A stretch of 64,000 nucleotides of DNA from Bin80 sp964291275 (GTDB lineage: Bacteria > Bacteroidota > Rhodothermia > Rhodothermales > Bin80): positions 682,001 through 746,000 of the forward strand of contig OZ219800.1 in the NCBI GenBank assembly GCA_964291275.2, read 5' to 3'. Position 1 is the first letter of the stretch. Every line of letters starts with the position of its first letter. The notes beneath the pieces were generated by a model. That model did not search any database, was not told the DNA's origin, and saw only the letters and a program-made list of their open reading frames with translations. This document shows, in pieces, positions 9,078-17,661 of this stretch. The position numbers and the translations under genes are program-made.

Positions 9078-10081
9078 TGAATATACCTGGTTGATCCACC
9101 ACGAAAAACTGCCGGATCTTTACGTAACTGCTCAATTGCCCAAATCATGTCCTCCGGCAAATCTGTAACAAACTCCATAACCTCGCCGGAATCGGGATGA
9201 ACAAAGCCCAACGATTGGGCATGCAGTGCCTGACGATCCAGTACCTTAAAAATGTTCACAAAAAACGCACGCCTCTTTCCAGTGGCTGGACCATGCATAA
9301 TTGCCGTGCCCCCGTAGGCGGCGTCTCCAACAAGCGGATGACCAATATGGTTTGCATGAACTCTAATTTGATGCGTTCGCCCCGTACTTAATCTAAATTG
9401 CACCACCGCAGTCATTCCCAATATTTCGCGCGTTTCATAATGTGTCAATGCCTGGCGTCCATCAGAATGCACAGACATCAGAATGCGATTACGTCTGGAC
9501 CTGCCAATGGGGGCATCCACAGTACCCGTCCGGGGATCAGGGATGCCCCACATAATCCCGGTATAGTATCTCGCAACAGTCCGGGCTTCGAACTGAGCTT
9601 GTAACGCGCGGTGCGCCTCATCGTTTTTGGCAACGACCAGTAAACCAGTAGTATCCATATCCAATCGATGAACAATCCCTGGACGAAATGCTTCATCCGG
9701 TGCGTGTGGGAGCGCTGCATTCACGTGATGCAAAACTGCATTAGCCAAGGTTCCTGAATGTCTACCTGCTCCCGGATGAACCGGCATTCGTGCCGATTTA
9801 TTGATTACGAGCACACTCTCATCCTCATAAACCACATCAATAGGAAGCGCCTGTGGTAAAAGCTGCCGTGCCTGCACAACAGGTACTTCCCACCTAATCA
9901 CTGCGCCAGGTACAACTGGATAAGAAGGCCTTACTCTCACCTTACCATCTACGGTAACATTTCCAGCGCGGATTGCTTTCTGTGCTTGGCTTCGCGATCC
10001 CATATCCGGGATACAAGCTAAGCTAACGTCTAGGCGCTGCCTGGCAACCGCAACCAGTGTATTTGCTTTTTTATTATCCAT
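9074..10081 (-). CDS. rluD: RluA/RluD-family rRNA pseudouridine synthase
   Basis: This protein of 335 residues starts at MDNKKANTLV. It has an N-terminal S4 RNA-binding domain (QRLDVSLACIPDMGSRSQAQ) and a pseudouridine synthase domain. The catalytic motif is HRLDMDTTGLLVVAK, with the essential aspartate; LSTGRTHQIRVH and HPLVGDAAYG follow. RluD modifies U1911, U1915 and U1917 of 23S rRNA helix 69; RluA-family paralogues have other targets, so the precise site is an inference. I chose the 10081 start because an upstream extension would read far into obgE, while this ATG overlaps the obgE stop by 8 bp. Confidence 0.9.
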   Translation of the reverse strand: MDNKKANTLVAVARQRLDVSLACIPDMGSRSQAQKAIRAGNVTVDGKVRVRPSYPVVPGAVIRWEVPVVQARQLLPQALPIDVVYEDESVLVINKSARMPVHPGAGRHSGTLANAVLHHVNAALPHAPDEAFRPGIVHRLDMDTTGLLVVAKNDEAHRALQAQFEARTVARYYTGIMWGIPDPRTGTVDAPIGRSRRNRILMSVHSDGRQALTHYETREILGMTAVVQFRLSTGRTHQIRVHANHIGHPLVGDAAYGGTAIMHGPATGKRRAFFVNIFKVLDRQALHAQSLGFVHPDSGEVMEFVTDLPEDMIWAIEQLRKDPAVFRGGSTRYIQ

Positions 10082-11087
10082 CTCCAAGACGTACCTCCTG
10101 AACGCAGTTCCATAGCTCATACTTGAGTGTACCCAACCCAAAACCGGTCACTGCACTGATCAAAAATACCGTCTCGTTGGTGTCAAGTTTGGCACGAACG
10201 CGCTCAAGGCGATCTGCATAGTCTTCCTTGGGAATCAAATCTGCCTTAGACAGTGCAATAAATCTACGCTTATCTGAGAGTTTGGGATCGTAGTTATTCA
10301 ATTCCCGCGTCAAACTCCTAAATTCAGTAACAATATCCTCCGACGTAACCGGTATTACAAACAGAAGCACCGCATTGCGCTCAATATGTCTCAAAAAACG
10401 TAGTCCGAGCCCTTTGCCTTCGCTGGCCCCCGTTATAATGCCAGGAATATCAGCGATGACAAACGATTCATAGTCCTCTACCCTGACTACTCCTGGACTT
10501 GGCACAAGCGTTGTGAATGGGTAATCAGCTATCTTGGGACGGGCAGAGGAGACCGATGCCACGAGTGTACTTTTTCCCGCATTCGGAAAACCAACCAACC
10601 CGACATCGGCCAGCATCTTGAGCTCCAGTAGAACCGTCTTTTCTTCTCCTGACTCTCCGGGTTGAGCATATCGGGGTAACTGACGTGTCGCAGACTTGAA
10701 GAAAGTATTACCCTTGCCACCACGCCCCCCTTCAACCAGCATAAGTTGATCACCATGTGTTAGGACCTCGCCCAACAAGCTGCCATCCTCAGACAATCGG
10801 GCCATGGTACCACAGGGCACGCGTAAAATCAGATCACGACCATCTTTGCCTGCGCGATTATTGCCTTGACCGGCTTCACCCCCGGACGCTCGCTGATGTG
10901 GATTGTAACGCAGATCTAAAAGTGTATAAAGATGTTTATCAGCCGTCAGGATCACGGAACCACCCCGACCTCCATTGCCACCCGCCGGACCACCCTTGGG
11001 AACGTATTTTTCGCGGCGGAACGCCACACAGCCAGCACCTCCATGACCACTTCTTGCATGAATGGTAACCTGATCTACAAATCGCAT
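10074..11087 (-). CDS. obgE: GTPase Obg/CgtA
   Basis: This 337-residue ribosome-assembly GTPase starts at MRFVDQVTIHARSGHGG. It has the glycine-rich Obg fold (GGPAGGNGGRGGSVI), then a G domain with G1 GFPNAGKSTLVASV, G3 DIPGIITGASEGKGLG and G4 SKAD. There is no long C-terminal extension. Obg binds the 50S subunit and couples ribosome maturation to the GTP/ppGpp status of the cell. It heads the obgE-rluD-hisS-lgt-decarboxylase-rlmB operon. An open frame extends 35 codons further upstream, but that would overlap rnhA and does not match the family, so the internal ATG was chosen. Confidence 0.95.
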   Translation of the reverse strand: MRFVDQVTIHARSGHGGAGCVAFRREKYVPKGGPAGGNGGRGGSVILTADKHLYTLLDLRYNPHQRASGGEAGQGNNRAGKDGRDLILRVPCGTMARLSEDGSLLGEVLTHGDQLMLVEGGRGGKGNTFFKSATRQLPRYAQPGESGEEKTVLLELKMLADVGLVGFPNAGKSTLVASVSSARPKIADYPFTTLVPSPGVVRVEDYESFVIADIPGIITGASEGKGLGLRFLRHIERNAVLLFVIPVTSEDIVTEFRSLTRELNNYDPKLSDKRRFIALSKADLIPKEDYADRLERVRAKLDTNETVFLISAVTGFGLGTLKYELWNCVQEVRLGDG

Positions 11088-11102
11088 TAATAAAACCCGA
11101 TA

Positions 11103-11537
11103 ATGAAGACAGTAACGATCTACACCGACGGTAGTTGTGAAGGTAACCCCGGCAGAGGCGGCTGGGCCGCAATCCTTCGCTATAATAAACACGAGCGCGT
11201 TCTTACAGGTGGATCATCCCAAACCACAAATAATCGAATGGAAATGACTGCGGCGCTCAAAGCACTGCAGTCGCTGAAAGAGCCGTGTGCTGTAAAGCTT
11301 CACACGGACAGTCAATACCTCAAGCGCGCATTCACGGATGGGTGGCTTAATCGATGGCGTTCCAACGGGTGGTTGACCTCGAATAAACAACCAGTAAAAA
11401 ACCAGGACCTCTGGAACGATCTGTGGAGTGAAACTCAGAAACATAAAGTTCAGTGGATCAAGGTCAAAGCCCATGCCAATAACAAGCTCAACAACCGCGC
11501 AGATGAGTTAGCCGTAGCTGCGTGCAAACGTGCCTGA
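11103..11537 (+). CDS. rnhA: ribonuclease HI
   Basis: This 144-residue RNase H cleaves the RNA strand of RNA-DNA hybrids. All active-site elements are visible: YTDGSCEGNPGRGGWA (first Asp), NNRMEMTAALKAL (Glu), LHTDSQYLKRAF (second Asp), KVKAHANNKLNNRADELA (His and final Asp). Length is typical. Its start codon is only 15 bp from the divergent obgE start, so the two transcription units must have overlapping or internally placed promoters. Confidence 0.96.
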   Translation: MKTVTIYTDGSCEGNPGRGGWAAILRYNKHERVLTGGSSQTTNNRMEMTAALKALQSLKEPCAVKLHTDSQYLKRAFTDGWLNRWRSNGWLTSNKQPVKNQDLWNDLWSETQKHKVQWIKVKAHANNKLNNRADELAVAACKRA

Positions 11538-11960
11538 CTGTTATTCGCGAGTCGGATTGAGTGGTTCGACGAAACAACACTGAGCCATATAAGGCGCATG
11601 CGCATGATGTTCACGACCAACCGCGTACCTTAAAAACGTGAATCGCAGAAGGGACACTACCAACTGGCCTAAGTTTCATTTCGTAGTGATACAATAGAGA
11701 CGAGATATTAGGGACACCGCATGGATGACGAGCAAAATCCACCACGGCAGGTCCCACTTGAGACCGACAATTTATATTTTCGGTGGGCAACGGACAACAC
11801 GTGTCGATCACCCACGTTGTCTGGAACAATAGCACCAATTCATGCTCTTGGATCACATGACACCATTTTCTACGGAAGTTCTGCAAGAACTTCAAACCCA
11901 TTCAAGCATCTCAACTTTGTACAGAGGGCACAGAAGAGGTGTAGGAGCCACAAGACTGTG
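11538..11960. other. intergenic, no gene recognised
   Basis: This region lies between rnhA and the end of the TerB/J-like gene. Short open frames on both strands resemble no known protein. I see no strong terminator hairpin. Confidence 0.35.
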
Positions 11961-13325
11961 TTATTCCAAGCTCTCAAAAAGATCTAACTGTGCCCCAGAG
12001 CGATCTGCCTGTGGAGTTTGATCATTTTTGGAAGCCGCCTGTAAAGCTTGGTCGTCTTTGGAAGTTGCCTGTGGAGTTTGATCATTTTTGGAAGCCGCCT
12101 GTAAAGCTTGGTCGTCTTTGGAAGTTGCCTGTGGAGTTTGATCATTTTTGGGAGCCGCCTGTAAGGCTTGGTCGTCTTTGGAAGTTGCCTGTGGAGTAGG
12201 TTTCGAGAATGAATATTTCTTGTACGCTTCACCAATCATGTTGAGTATACCCTGAGCATTCTCGCGAGCTTTTCCCTCTGGAATCGTATTAAGGCGACCG
12301 TTCCATTTCTTGTATTCCATTCTAAGGTGTCGCCTTATTCTTGCCTGGTCCCAACTAGCGTCAATTCCAAGTAATTCCTCCGTCGCTACCTCAACTGTGG
12401 GTTTGATCTCAAAGTTAATAGCTTTGTGATCTCGTAATTTCTCGAGCTCTTTCGTATCAAGTCTGGAGCTGTCGGCTATTTCACGCAGAAGACGTAATTG
12501 GCTTGCATGAGCAACCCCATTCGCAAATATCACATCATAGCAGAGTTCCAGTGTATCGATCCATAATGCTCGACCTGCACTGATGCGCATGCTTTTTAAC
12601 AACGAAGCCGTATTAATCTCATTCGCCCTTGCTTTAATAAGTGCACGCTTCATCATTCCCTTATAGGAATTTGATCGCCTTCTTTCATCTAGACCATCGT
12701 ATCGATTTTCCGAGTCCTCAATCCACCTATTTATTTGTCTCCGAAGGACCTTTATTTCCTCAGAATCAAGCGTTCCATCTGCGATCGCAACGGCTGCTGC
12801 TAACCTGATGGCGATCGATTCAATTCTCCGGCACCGCTTCGAAATTCTAATGTACCCGTCTCCATACAACCGGCAATAAAAGTTAACTTTACCTACCCAT
12901 ATGACTCCATTCTTATTACGTAAAACGCTTCCAGCCTCTATATATACGTTAGCGTCAATGTTTACGAGTCGTACCACAGCCATGAGCTTCCTCTTCCCTG
13001 CATAGGGGCCCAGCACGAATTCTGAGGGGAAGATCGCGACGGGCATCCAGCCATCAATCTTCTTCATATATGGTAAAATCTCGCCGACCCTCACGCGTGA
13101 TTCGTACACCATTGTAAACTGCTCATGAAATTCGCTTTCGGTCGATAGAACAGGATGAATGCCACCGTCCGCACAATCAAATACGGATACGACAAACTCA
13201 ATGTTCTCACGCAATGCATTGTCTGGAAAATCCCCTATTATCTCAATTTTTTTGACTATGCACCCGTCCAAGGTTAAGCTACGGACCCGAAGTCGCAGGG
13301 AAGCTTTTTTCTGGGCATGTGACAT
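11961..13325 (-). CDS. TerB-domain protein with degenerate J-like domain (DjlA-like architecture)
   Basis: This 454-residue protein appears to have four parts. Residues 10-160 form an unrecognised N-terminal domain (ENIEFVVSVFDCADGGIHPV). Residues 168-300 form a helical TerB-like module with the typical AAAVAIADGTLDSEEIKVLR segment. Residues 317-371 resemble a J domain (LLGIDASWDQARIRRHL ... MIGEAYKKY), but the HPD tripeptide that stimulates Hsp70 is replaced by residues around WNGRLN. Residues 380-439 are three copies of a 20-residue Q/D/K-rich repeat, before a short tail. TerB followed by J resembles DjlA. It is the last gene after an Hsp70 and a GrpE-like membrane protein, so a co-chaperone role is inferred. 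No signal peptide or membrane segment is seen. Confidence 0.7.
   Translation of the reverse strand: MSHAQKKASLRLRVRSLTLDGCIVKKIEIIGDFPDNALRENIEFVVSVFDCADGGIHPVLSTESEFHEQFTMVYESRVRVGEILPYMKKIDGWMPVAIFPSEFVLGPYAGKRKLMAVVRLVNIDANVYIEAGSVLRNKNGVIWVGKVNFYCRLYGDGYIRISKRCRRIESIAIRLAAAVAIADGTLDSEEIKVLRRQINRWIEDSENRYDGLDERRRSNSYKGMMKRALIKARANEINTASLLKSMRISAGRALWIDTLELCYDVIFANGVAHASQLRLLREIADSSRLDTKELEKLRDHKAINFEIKPTVEVATEELLGIDASWDQARIRRHLRMEYKKWNGRLNTIPEGKARENAQGILNMIGEAYKKYSFSKPTPQATSKDDQALQAAPKNDQTPQATSKDDQALQAASKNDQTPQATSKDDQALQAASKNDQTPQADRSGAQLDLFESLE
12001..12180 (-). repeat. three tandem 60-bp coding repeats
   Basis: Three nearly identical 60-bp units encode 20-residue repeats (KDDQALQAAxKNDQTPQATS) in the C-terminal tail of the TerB/J-like protein. 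A 60-bp period keeps the frame, so copy number can change without breaking the protein. Confidence 0.9.
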
Positions 13326-13574
13326 TTCGTTATTCGTCTACTTACTTGGGTTGACTTCTGGCGTCTCTGCTACTTGTATGAACTTGACGTGTAACCTATT
13401 TCTCTATTCAACGTTTTCGTGACAACTCAATTTCATGTACCATACACAGATCTTGATTTTTTCAGTATCCGAAATCAATATTTTGGAATGATACCCTCGG
13501 AACTTGATTGCTTGCATATTCCGATCGAACTGGGTCACCATTCCGAGCGAAGTGGGCCACATGGTCGGAATACG

Positions 13575-13813
13575 CATAAAACCCACTGTATACTGCTCAA
13601 ACAAGATGCAGATCTGAAACCATTCCAACGAAAAGTCTTTCAGGCAATGGGACTCAACACTGGAAATTATCCCCAACGAATCAAGGCGAAACACCCCAAA
13701 AAGAAGACACCGACGTGTAAGAAAAGAACGAAAAAAAGCCCTTTTTGAGCCCCCCTGAAAAATAGGGGACAGCAGAGATTTGCAAAAAAAATCCACTACA
13801 ATTGCAAACTTGG
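13575..13813 (+). mobile_element. decayed 3' end of an IS1634-type element
   Basis: The plus strand encodes ILLKQDADLKPFQRKVFQAM, nearly identical to the C-terminus of the IS1634-type transposase encoded at 43378-45183 (ILLKQDQDLKPFQRQIFQAM). The downstream sequence also matches that element's right end, finishing in CCACTACAATTGCAAACTTGG. Only this tail remains. The upstream sequence (13500-13575) does not match and probably comes from a different event. Confidence 0.75.
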
Positions 13814-14009
13814 AATAAGCGATTGTATCAGGCTCCTGAAACGCTTCTGGTGTCGAAAAAACGGGATGAAGATCGTCATCTATACAATCAAATACAGACA
13901 CGATAAACCCAACGGTTTCACAATATGCCTCGAACGGGAGTGACCCTTGCACCTCAATTAATCTCATCGGGAGATCATATTTGCTTGTTTCACGAACACG
14001 AACTTCCAT
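13814..14009 (-). pseudogene. truncated paralogue of the TerB/J-like protein (N-terminal domain only)
   Basis: The ~65 residues readable here (ETVGFIVSVFDCIDDDLHPV, STPEAFQEPDTIAY) align with the N-terminus of the TerB/J-like protein (ENIEFVVSVFDCADGGIHPV). The homology stops at the right end of an IS1634-type remnant, and the open frame continues antisense through the IS. The rest of the paralogue is missing. It sits between the Hsp70 gene and the intact copy, so the operon once held two copies. Confidence 0.7.
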
Positions 14010-14156
14010 GGCGGACTCACCTGTGCATCATCTTCGCGAGCCTCGTTAATCACTGCCCCAAATATAAATATGATCACTGCTACAATAATCAAAAACACAA
14101 TCATAGCTGACCCTACATGAGGCACCCATCCACTGTGCTGCAGATCTTAATTCTCT

Positions 14157-15650
14157 TTAAGGAGCACCTTTCATAAGATCAACTGTGATTTCTTTCTTCT
14201 CTCCCGACTCAACATCCTCGAAATGGCAGTGCATAATTTGATTAATATCATATTGATACGTAACAAGGATCTCCTGCCCAGGAGGCCTTTCAGGAGGCAA
14301 CTCTAGTCTGCCTTCTCCAATAACTCTGATAAATTTCGAGTCGTATTCCTTTTCCTCATGATCACATTCAGTGATACTACACTCTACTTCTGTCTGATCA
14401 TACGCGATAGTTTGATATGATTCTGTCATTGAACAAGGAATAGGAGTTCCCTTTCTGATAATGATCGAATTTATTTTTGAAGGTCTTCCCGAGGCATCGT
14501 CCCATTCCAGAGCCTTGGTTCCAAAATGTTTATTTGCCACATCCTGCACACTCAACTCAGCCGCCGAGACCTGTTGAAGTTTCGTGAGTACATCCTGATC
14601 ACTTCTATGGCCAGCGTACAATGCAGCACCCAATGCCACCACTTCATCTACATTGGCAATACTCAGTGGTTCTTTGCCAAAGACCTCCCATACGCATTGT
14701 TGAATCACGGGAATTCGAGTGCTGCCCCCAGCGAGGATTACGCCATCTATAGCACTTGCTTCAAGCCCAGCTCCATCAAGTGCATTCTCGCAACACAGGT
14801 ATACCTGTGTCACAAAGTTGGCAATTTTTGATTCAAATTCCTCTCTGGTTACTTCTACGACCTGCCCCCTCACAAAAACACTGACTTTCTCCCGTCGTGA
14901 TAGTGAATGTTTCAGATCTTGGATTCTACGTAAGTCAAACCCTTCATGACTCATGCTCTTTATGGAAACCTCTTCGCCCGTCAGCATCTCATACTTTTCT
15001 TTCACTACAATCTGCAGAGCCTCATCAAAGTCCACACCTCCTAACCTTGCGATGCCGTCACTCCAAATCACATCTACGGACTTCCCATCAAATTCAGCAA
15101 TGGTAATGTCGAAAGTTCCGCCTCCCAAGTCAAATACCGCATATGTTCCAGCCCGATTCAGTTTGCCAGAATAGGCATAGTACAGGGCGGCCGCAGTAGG
15201 TTCATTAATGATATTGGCAAGTTCTAATCCCGCAGCCTTGGACGCATCAATGGTCGCCTGCCTAGCTTCATTACTGAAATTTGCTGGTACTGTAATCACG
15301 ACTGGGGCAACAGGTCCTACGGCTTCCATGGTATATCTCATTAAGCATTTTAGAATATGGCTGCTCAATTCCACCGGAGTTAAACTGTGTGTGCCAATCT
15401 GATAATGCTTGGAGGTTCCCATTTCGCGCTTAAAGCGCGCTGCAGAAGATCTCTGATCCATGCCATAATCTGCCGCCCATTGTCCCCAGGCATCAAACCC
15501 GACCCGCCACTCGTCATGAGTGAGGGCAACACAGGAGGGCAAAAGATATTTTCCATCCTGGTCAGGGACCATCACAGGTCTACCAAATTCGTCAAATTGT
15601 GCTACGACCGAGTATGTTGTACCCAAGTCAATTCCTATAACTGATCTCAT
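14157..15650 (-). CDS. short Hsp70/DnaK-like chaperone without lid
   Basis: This 497-residue Hsp70-family protein starts at MRSVIGIDLGTTYSVVAQFD. The nucleotide-binding domain is complete: phosphate 1 loop IGIDLGTTYS, IINEPTAAALYYAYSG, phosphate 2 FDLGGGTFDITIAEFDG and adenosine motif VILAGGSTRIPVIQ. The region after about residue 370 is short and beta-rich (SIIIRKGTPIPCSMTESYQT). The helical lid and EEVD-type tail of DnaK (about 640 residues) are absent. Its start lies 4 bp after the stop of the LRR/GrpE-like gene, which implies one operon. It is probably not the housekeeping DnaK but a specialised Hsp70 paired with the neighbouring GrpE-like domain; the client is unknown. Confidence 0.9.
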   Translation of the reverse strand: MRSVIGIDLGTTYSVVAQFDEFGRPVMVPDQDGKYLLPSCVALTHDEWRVGFDAWGQWAADYGMDQRSSAARFKREMGTSKHYQIGTHSLTPVELSSHILKCLMRYTMEAVGPVAPVVITVPANFSNEARQATIDASKAAGLELANIINEPTAAALYYAYSGKLNRAGTYAVFDLGGGTFDITIAEFDGKSVDVIWSDGIARLGGVDFDEALQIVVKEKYEMLTGEEVSIKSMSHEGFDLRRIQDLKHSLSRREKVSVFVRGQVVEVTREEFESKIANFVTQVYLCCENALDGAGLEASAIDGVILAGGSTRIPVIQQCVWEVFGKEPLSIANVDEVVALGAALYAGHRSDQDVLTKLQQVSAAELSVQDVANKHFGTKALEWDDASGRPSKINSIIIRKGTPIPCSMTESYQTIAYDQTEVECSITECDHEEKEYDSKFIRVIGEGRLELPPERPPGQEILVTYQYDINQIMHCHFEDVESGEKKEITVDLMKGAP

Positions 15651-15654
15651 GAAG

Positions 15655-17646
15655 CTACTTTTCAAGTTCAAACCTATAAATGGCAACCCGTGCAGGAATC
15701 AGGACTTCATTTTCCTTACCACCTTGCATGATGTAGCCCGGTTCCAGAATTTCAGCGATCCGACAATCATCCTCGCGAGTAATAGTAGTCAAAATCTTTG
15801 GATACTCTGCAACGCCGAAGGCTGATCGATAATCACTTCCAATCTCTGGACTAAATGGTTGTACATCGCACTCCTGTAAAGCATCTTCCAAAAGGGAGTG
15901 AATGGATTCCAAGTGGGTTGAGGAACTCTCTGTGTGCTGAATGAAATACTGAACCGCTTGATCTACTCGGATGAAGCGGGCGATAAATTTACGGAATACC
16001 GCGTTATCATAGCCTCGCTTCAGGCGTTTGATCTCCTGGTCTCGTTCGTCTAATGCATTGCGCAAACTCGTGAGAGCCGACAAGAAATCCTTGGCTATGT
16101 CGCTCTGGTTGAGGTACTGCTGAGTCAAGTTTGACATAGAATCAGTCGCATCCATTAATACCTCTAATCGCTGCTCAATGGTCATCAACTGGTCTGCATT
16201 TCGATCAATTTCGATAAGTTCCTGCTCGGGTTCCTTGGACCTTCTAGTTTTAATAAAAACTGTAATCAGGGCTGCACCTGCCCCAAGGACTCCTAGCAGC
16301 CCGAATCCTACGACAAGCCAAAGGGGCAGAACCACCTCTCGTCCTTGATCGCTGTCAGAAGAAAACGGAGGTGGAGCCGCTTCACGATCACTACAATTTT
16401 CGAGTCCGATCACGGTCGGAGTCTCTTCTAGCCATAATTGTGCTGCAGTGGTGGTTGGAATGCATAGCTCAGTCTCGGATGCCGAAAATATCTTAATATT
16501 CTCAAGTGAAGAAAGCTCTGCAGGAATGGCCCCACGCAGTGGATTTCCATCCATACGCAAGACCTCAAGCCTGGTTAAAGAGCCTAGTTCTGGAGGCAGG
16601 AACCCGTCAAGGTGATTCAGGTCAAGTTGCAGAGTACGAATATGGCCATCTTCCATGGAAATACCGTACCATTGTCCAACAGCTTCAGCCTTCGGGCGGC
16701 TTTCAAAATCCCACCCGGTTCGGTCAATCCAATTGTCGCCGCCCGTGGTCCCATATAGCTTCTCCAGCGCGTCCCACTCCTCTGCTAACAGACAGGCATA
16801 CTCCGAGACCGTCTGTGCCCGTTCAATACCCTCATCTACTGCTACATCTGTTGAATCAATGCAAAGACTTGTTTCCTCGAGATAGAAATCAGTCGACGTC
16901 GTTTGTTCTGGATCAGTCACGGTAATTACTCCTGATAGATCTGGATTCTCTCCGAGCCACAACCATCCCAAATTTGGAAGCTCTACGATACCTTGAGGGA
17001 TGGGGCCGGATAACTGGTTGGCATGCAACCATAGCCCCCGTAATTTCTGCAACTTCTCCAAGCTTTCTGGCACAACACCTTCCAATTGGTTCCCACGAAG
17101 ATTCAGGTATTCAAGGTGACTTAAACTCCCCAGTTCATCAGGTATCGGACCAGTTAGACGATTTTCTTGAAGATGAAGCTTGACAATTGCAGTGAGCTTC
17201 TTGATCCACGAACCAACTGATCCAGAAAGTTCATTTTCCTGGAGATCAAGAACCTGGAGCTTCGAGAGATATCCCAATTCAACGGGAAGAACTCCGGTTA
17301 ATCCATTGTCAGAAAGATCTAATTCGGTGACTCGCCCATCCGAAAGCGTGATACCATACCACTCAGCTAAACTATCGGGACTGGGAGGGTATTCGCGATT
17401 TACATCCCAATTTGAATTGATTTTCCAGTTCTCCCCGTCAGTAGCAGCATATAGCGCTTTCAGTCCATACCAGTCGGATTCAGTTGTACTTCTTTCGATT
17501 TGTTGCGCAATTGTCTGGGGGATTGCAATCAAATAAAGGAGAAGCACTGCATCTCCGATCAGATAAACCAACTTCTTCACCTTACCTTGGCTTCCAAGCA
17601 CTAGCCTGTACGTAATGTTGCGATAGGTACTATCCGTTTCGTTCAT
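15655..17646 (-). CDS. membrane leucine-rich-repeat protein with cytoplasmic GrpE-like domain
   Basis: This ~663-residue protein starts at MNETDSTYRN. Residues 26-42 form a hydrophobic signal or anchor segment. Two plant-type LRR blocks (about 100-245 and 300-405) have repeats such as LSKLQVLDLQENELSGSV, each preceded by an ALYAATDGENW-type cap. A transmembrane helix follows (about 437-465, LPLWLVVGFGLLGVLGAGAA). The last ~195 residues contain a coiled coil and a GrpE-like region (about 530-660): RVDQAVQYFIQH, then IAEILEPGYIMQGGKENEVL and IPARVAIYRFE. This matches the end of GrpE (GY, RPA-V-V). I infer an extracytoplasmic LRR sensor linked to a cytoplasmic nucleotide exchange factor for the Hsp70 encoded 4 bp downstream. 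The GrpE assignment is by eye. Confidence 0.75.
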   Translation of the reverse strand: MNETDSTYRNITYRLVLGSQGKVKKLVYLIGDAVLLLYLIAIPQTIAQQIERSTTESDWYGLKALYAATDGENWKINSNWDVNREYPPSPDSLAEWYGITLSDGRVTELDLSDNGLTGVLPVELGYLSKLQVLDLQENELSGSVGSWIKKLTAIVKLHLQENRLTGPIPDELGSLSHLEYLNLRGNQLEGVVPESLEKLQKLRGLWLHANQLSGPIPQGIVELPNLGWLWLGENPDLSGVITVTDPEQTTSTDFYLEETSLCIDSTDVAVDEGIERAQTVSEYACLLAEEWDALEKLYGTTGGDNWIDRTGWDFESRPKAEAVGQWYGISMEDGHIRTLQLDLNHLDGFLPPELGSLTRLEVLRMDGNPLRGAIPAELSSLENIKIFSASETELCIPTTTAAQLWLEETPTVIGLENCSDREAAPPPFSSDSDQGREVVLPLWLVVGFGLLGVLGAGAALITVFIKTRRSKEPEQELIEIDRNADQLMTIEQRLEVLMDATDSMSNLTQQYLNQSDIAKDFLSALTSLRNALDERDQEIKRLKRGYDNAVFRKFIARFIRVDQAVQYFIQHTESSSTHLESIHSLLEDALQECDVQPFSPEIGSDYRSAFGVAEYPKILTTITREDDCRIAEILEPGYIMQGGKENEVLIPARVAIYRFELEK

Positions 17647-17661
17647 AAACAAACAGCCCAA

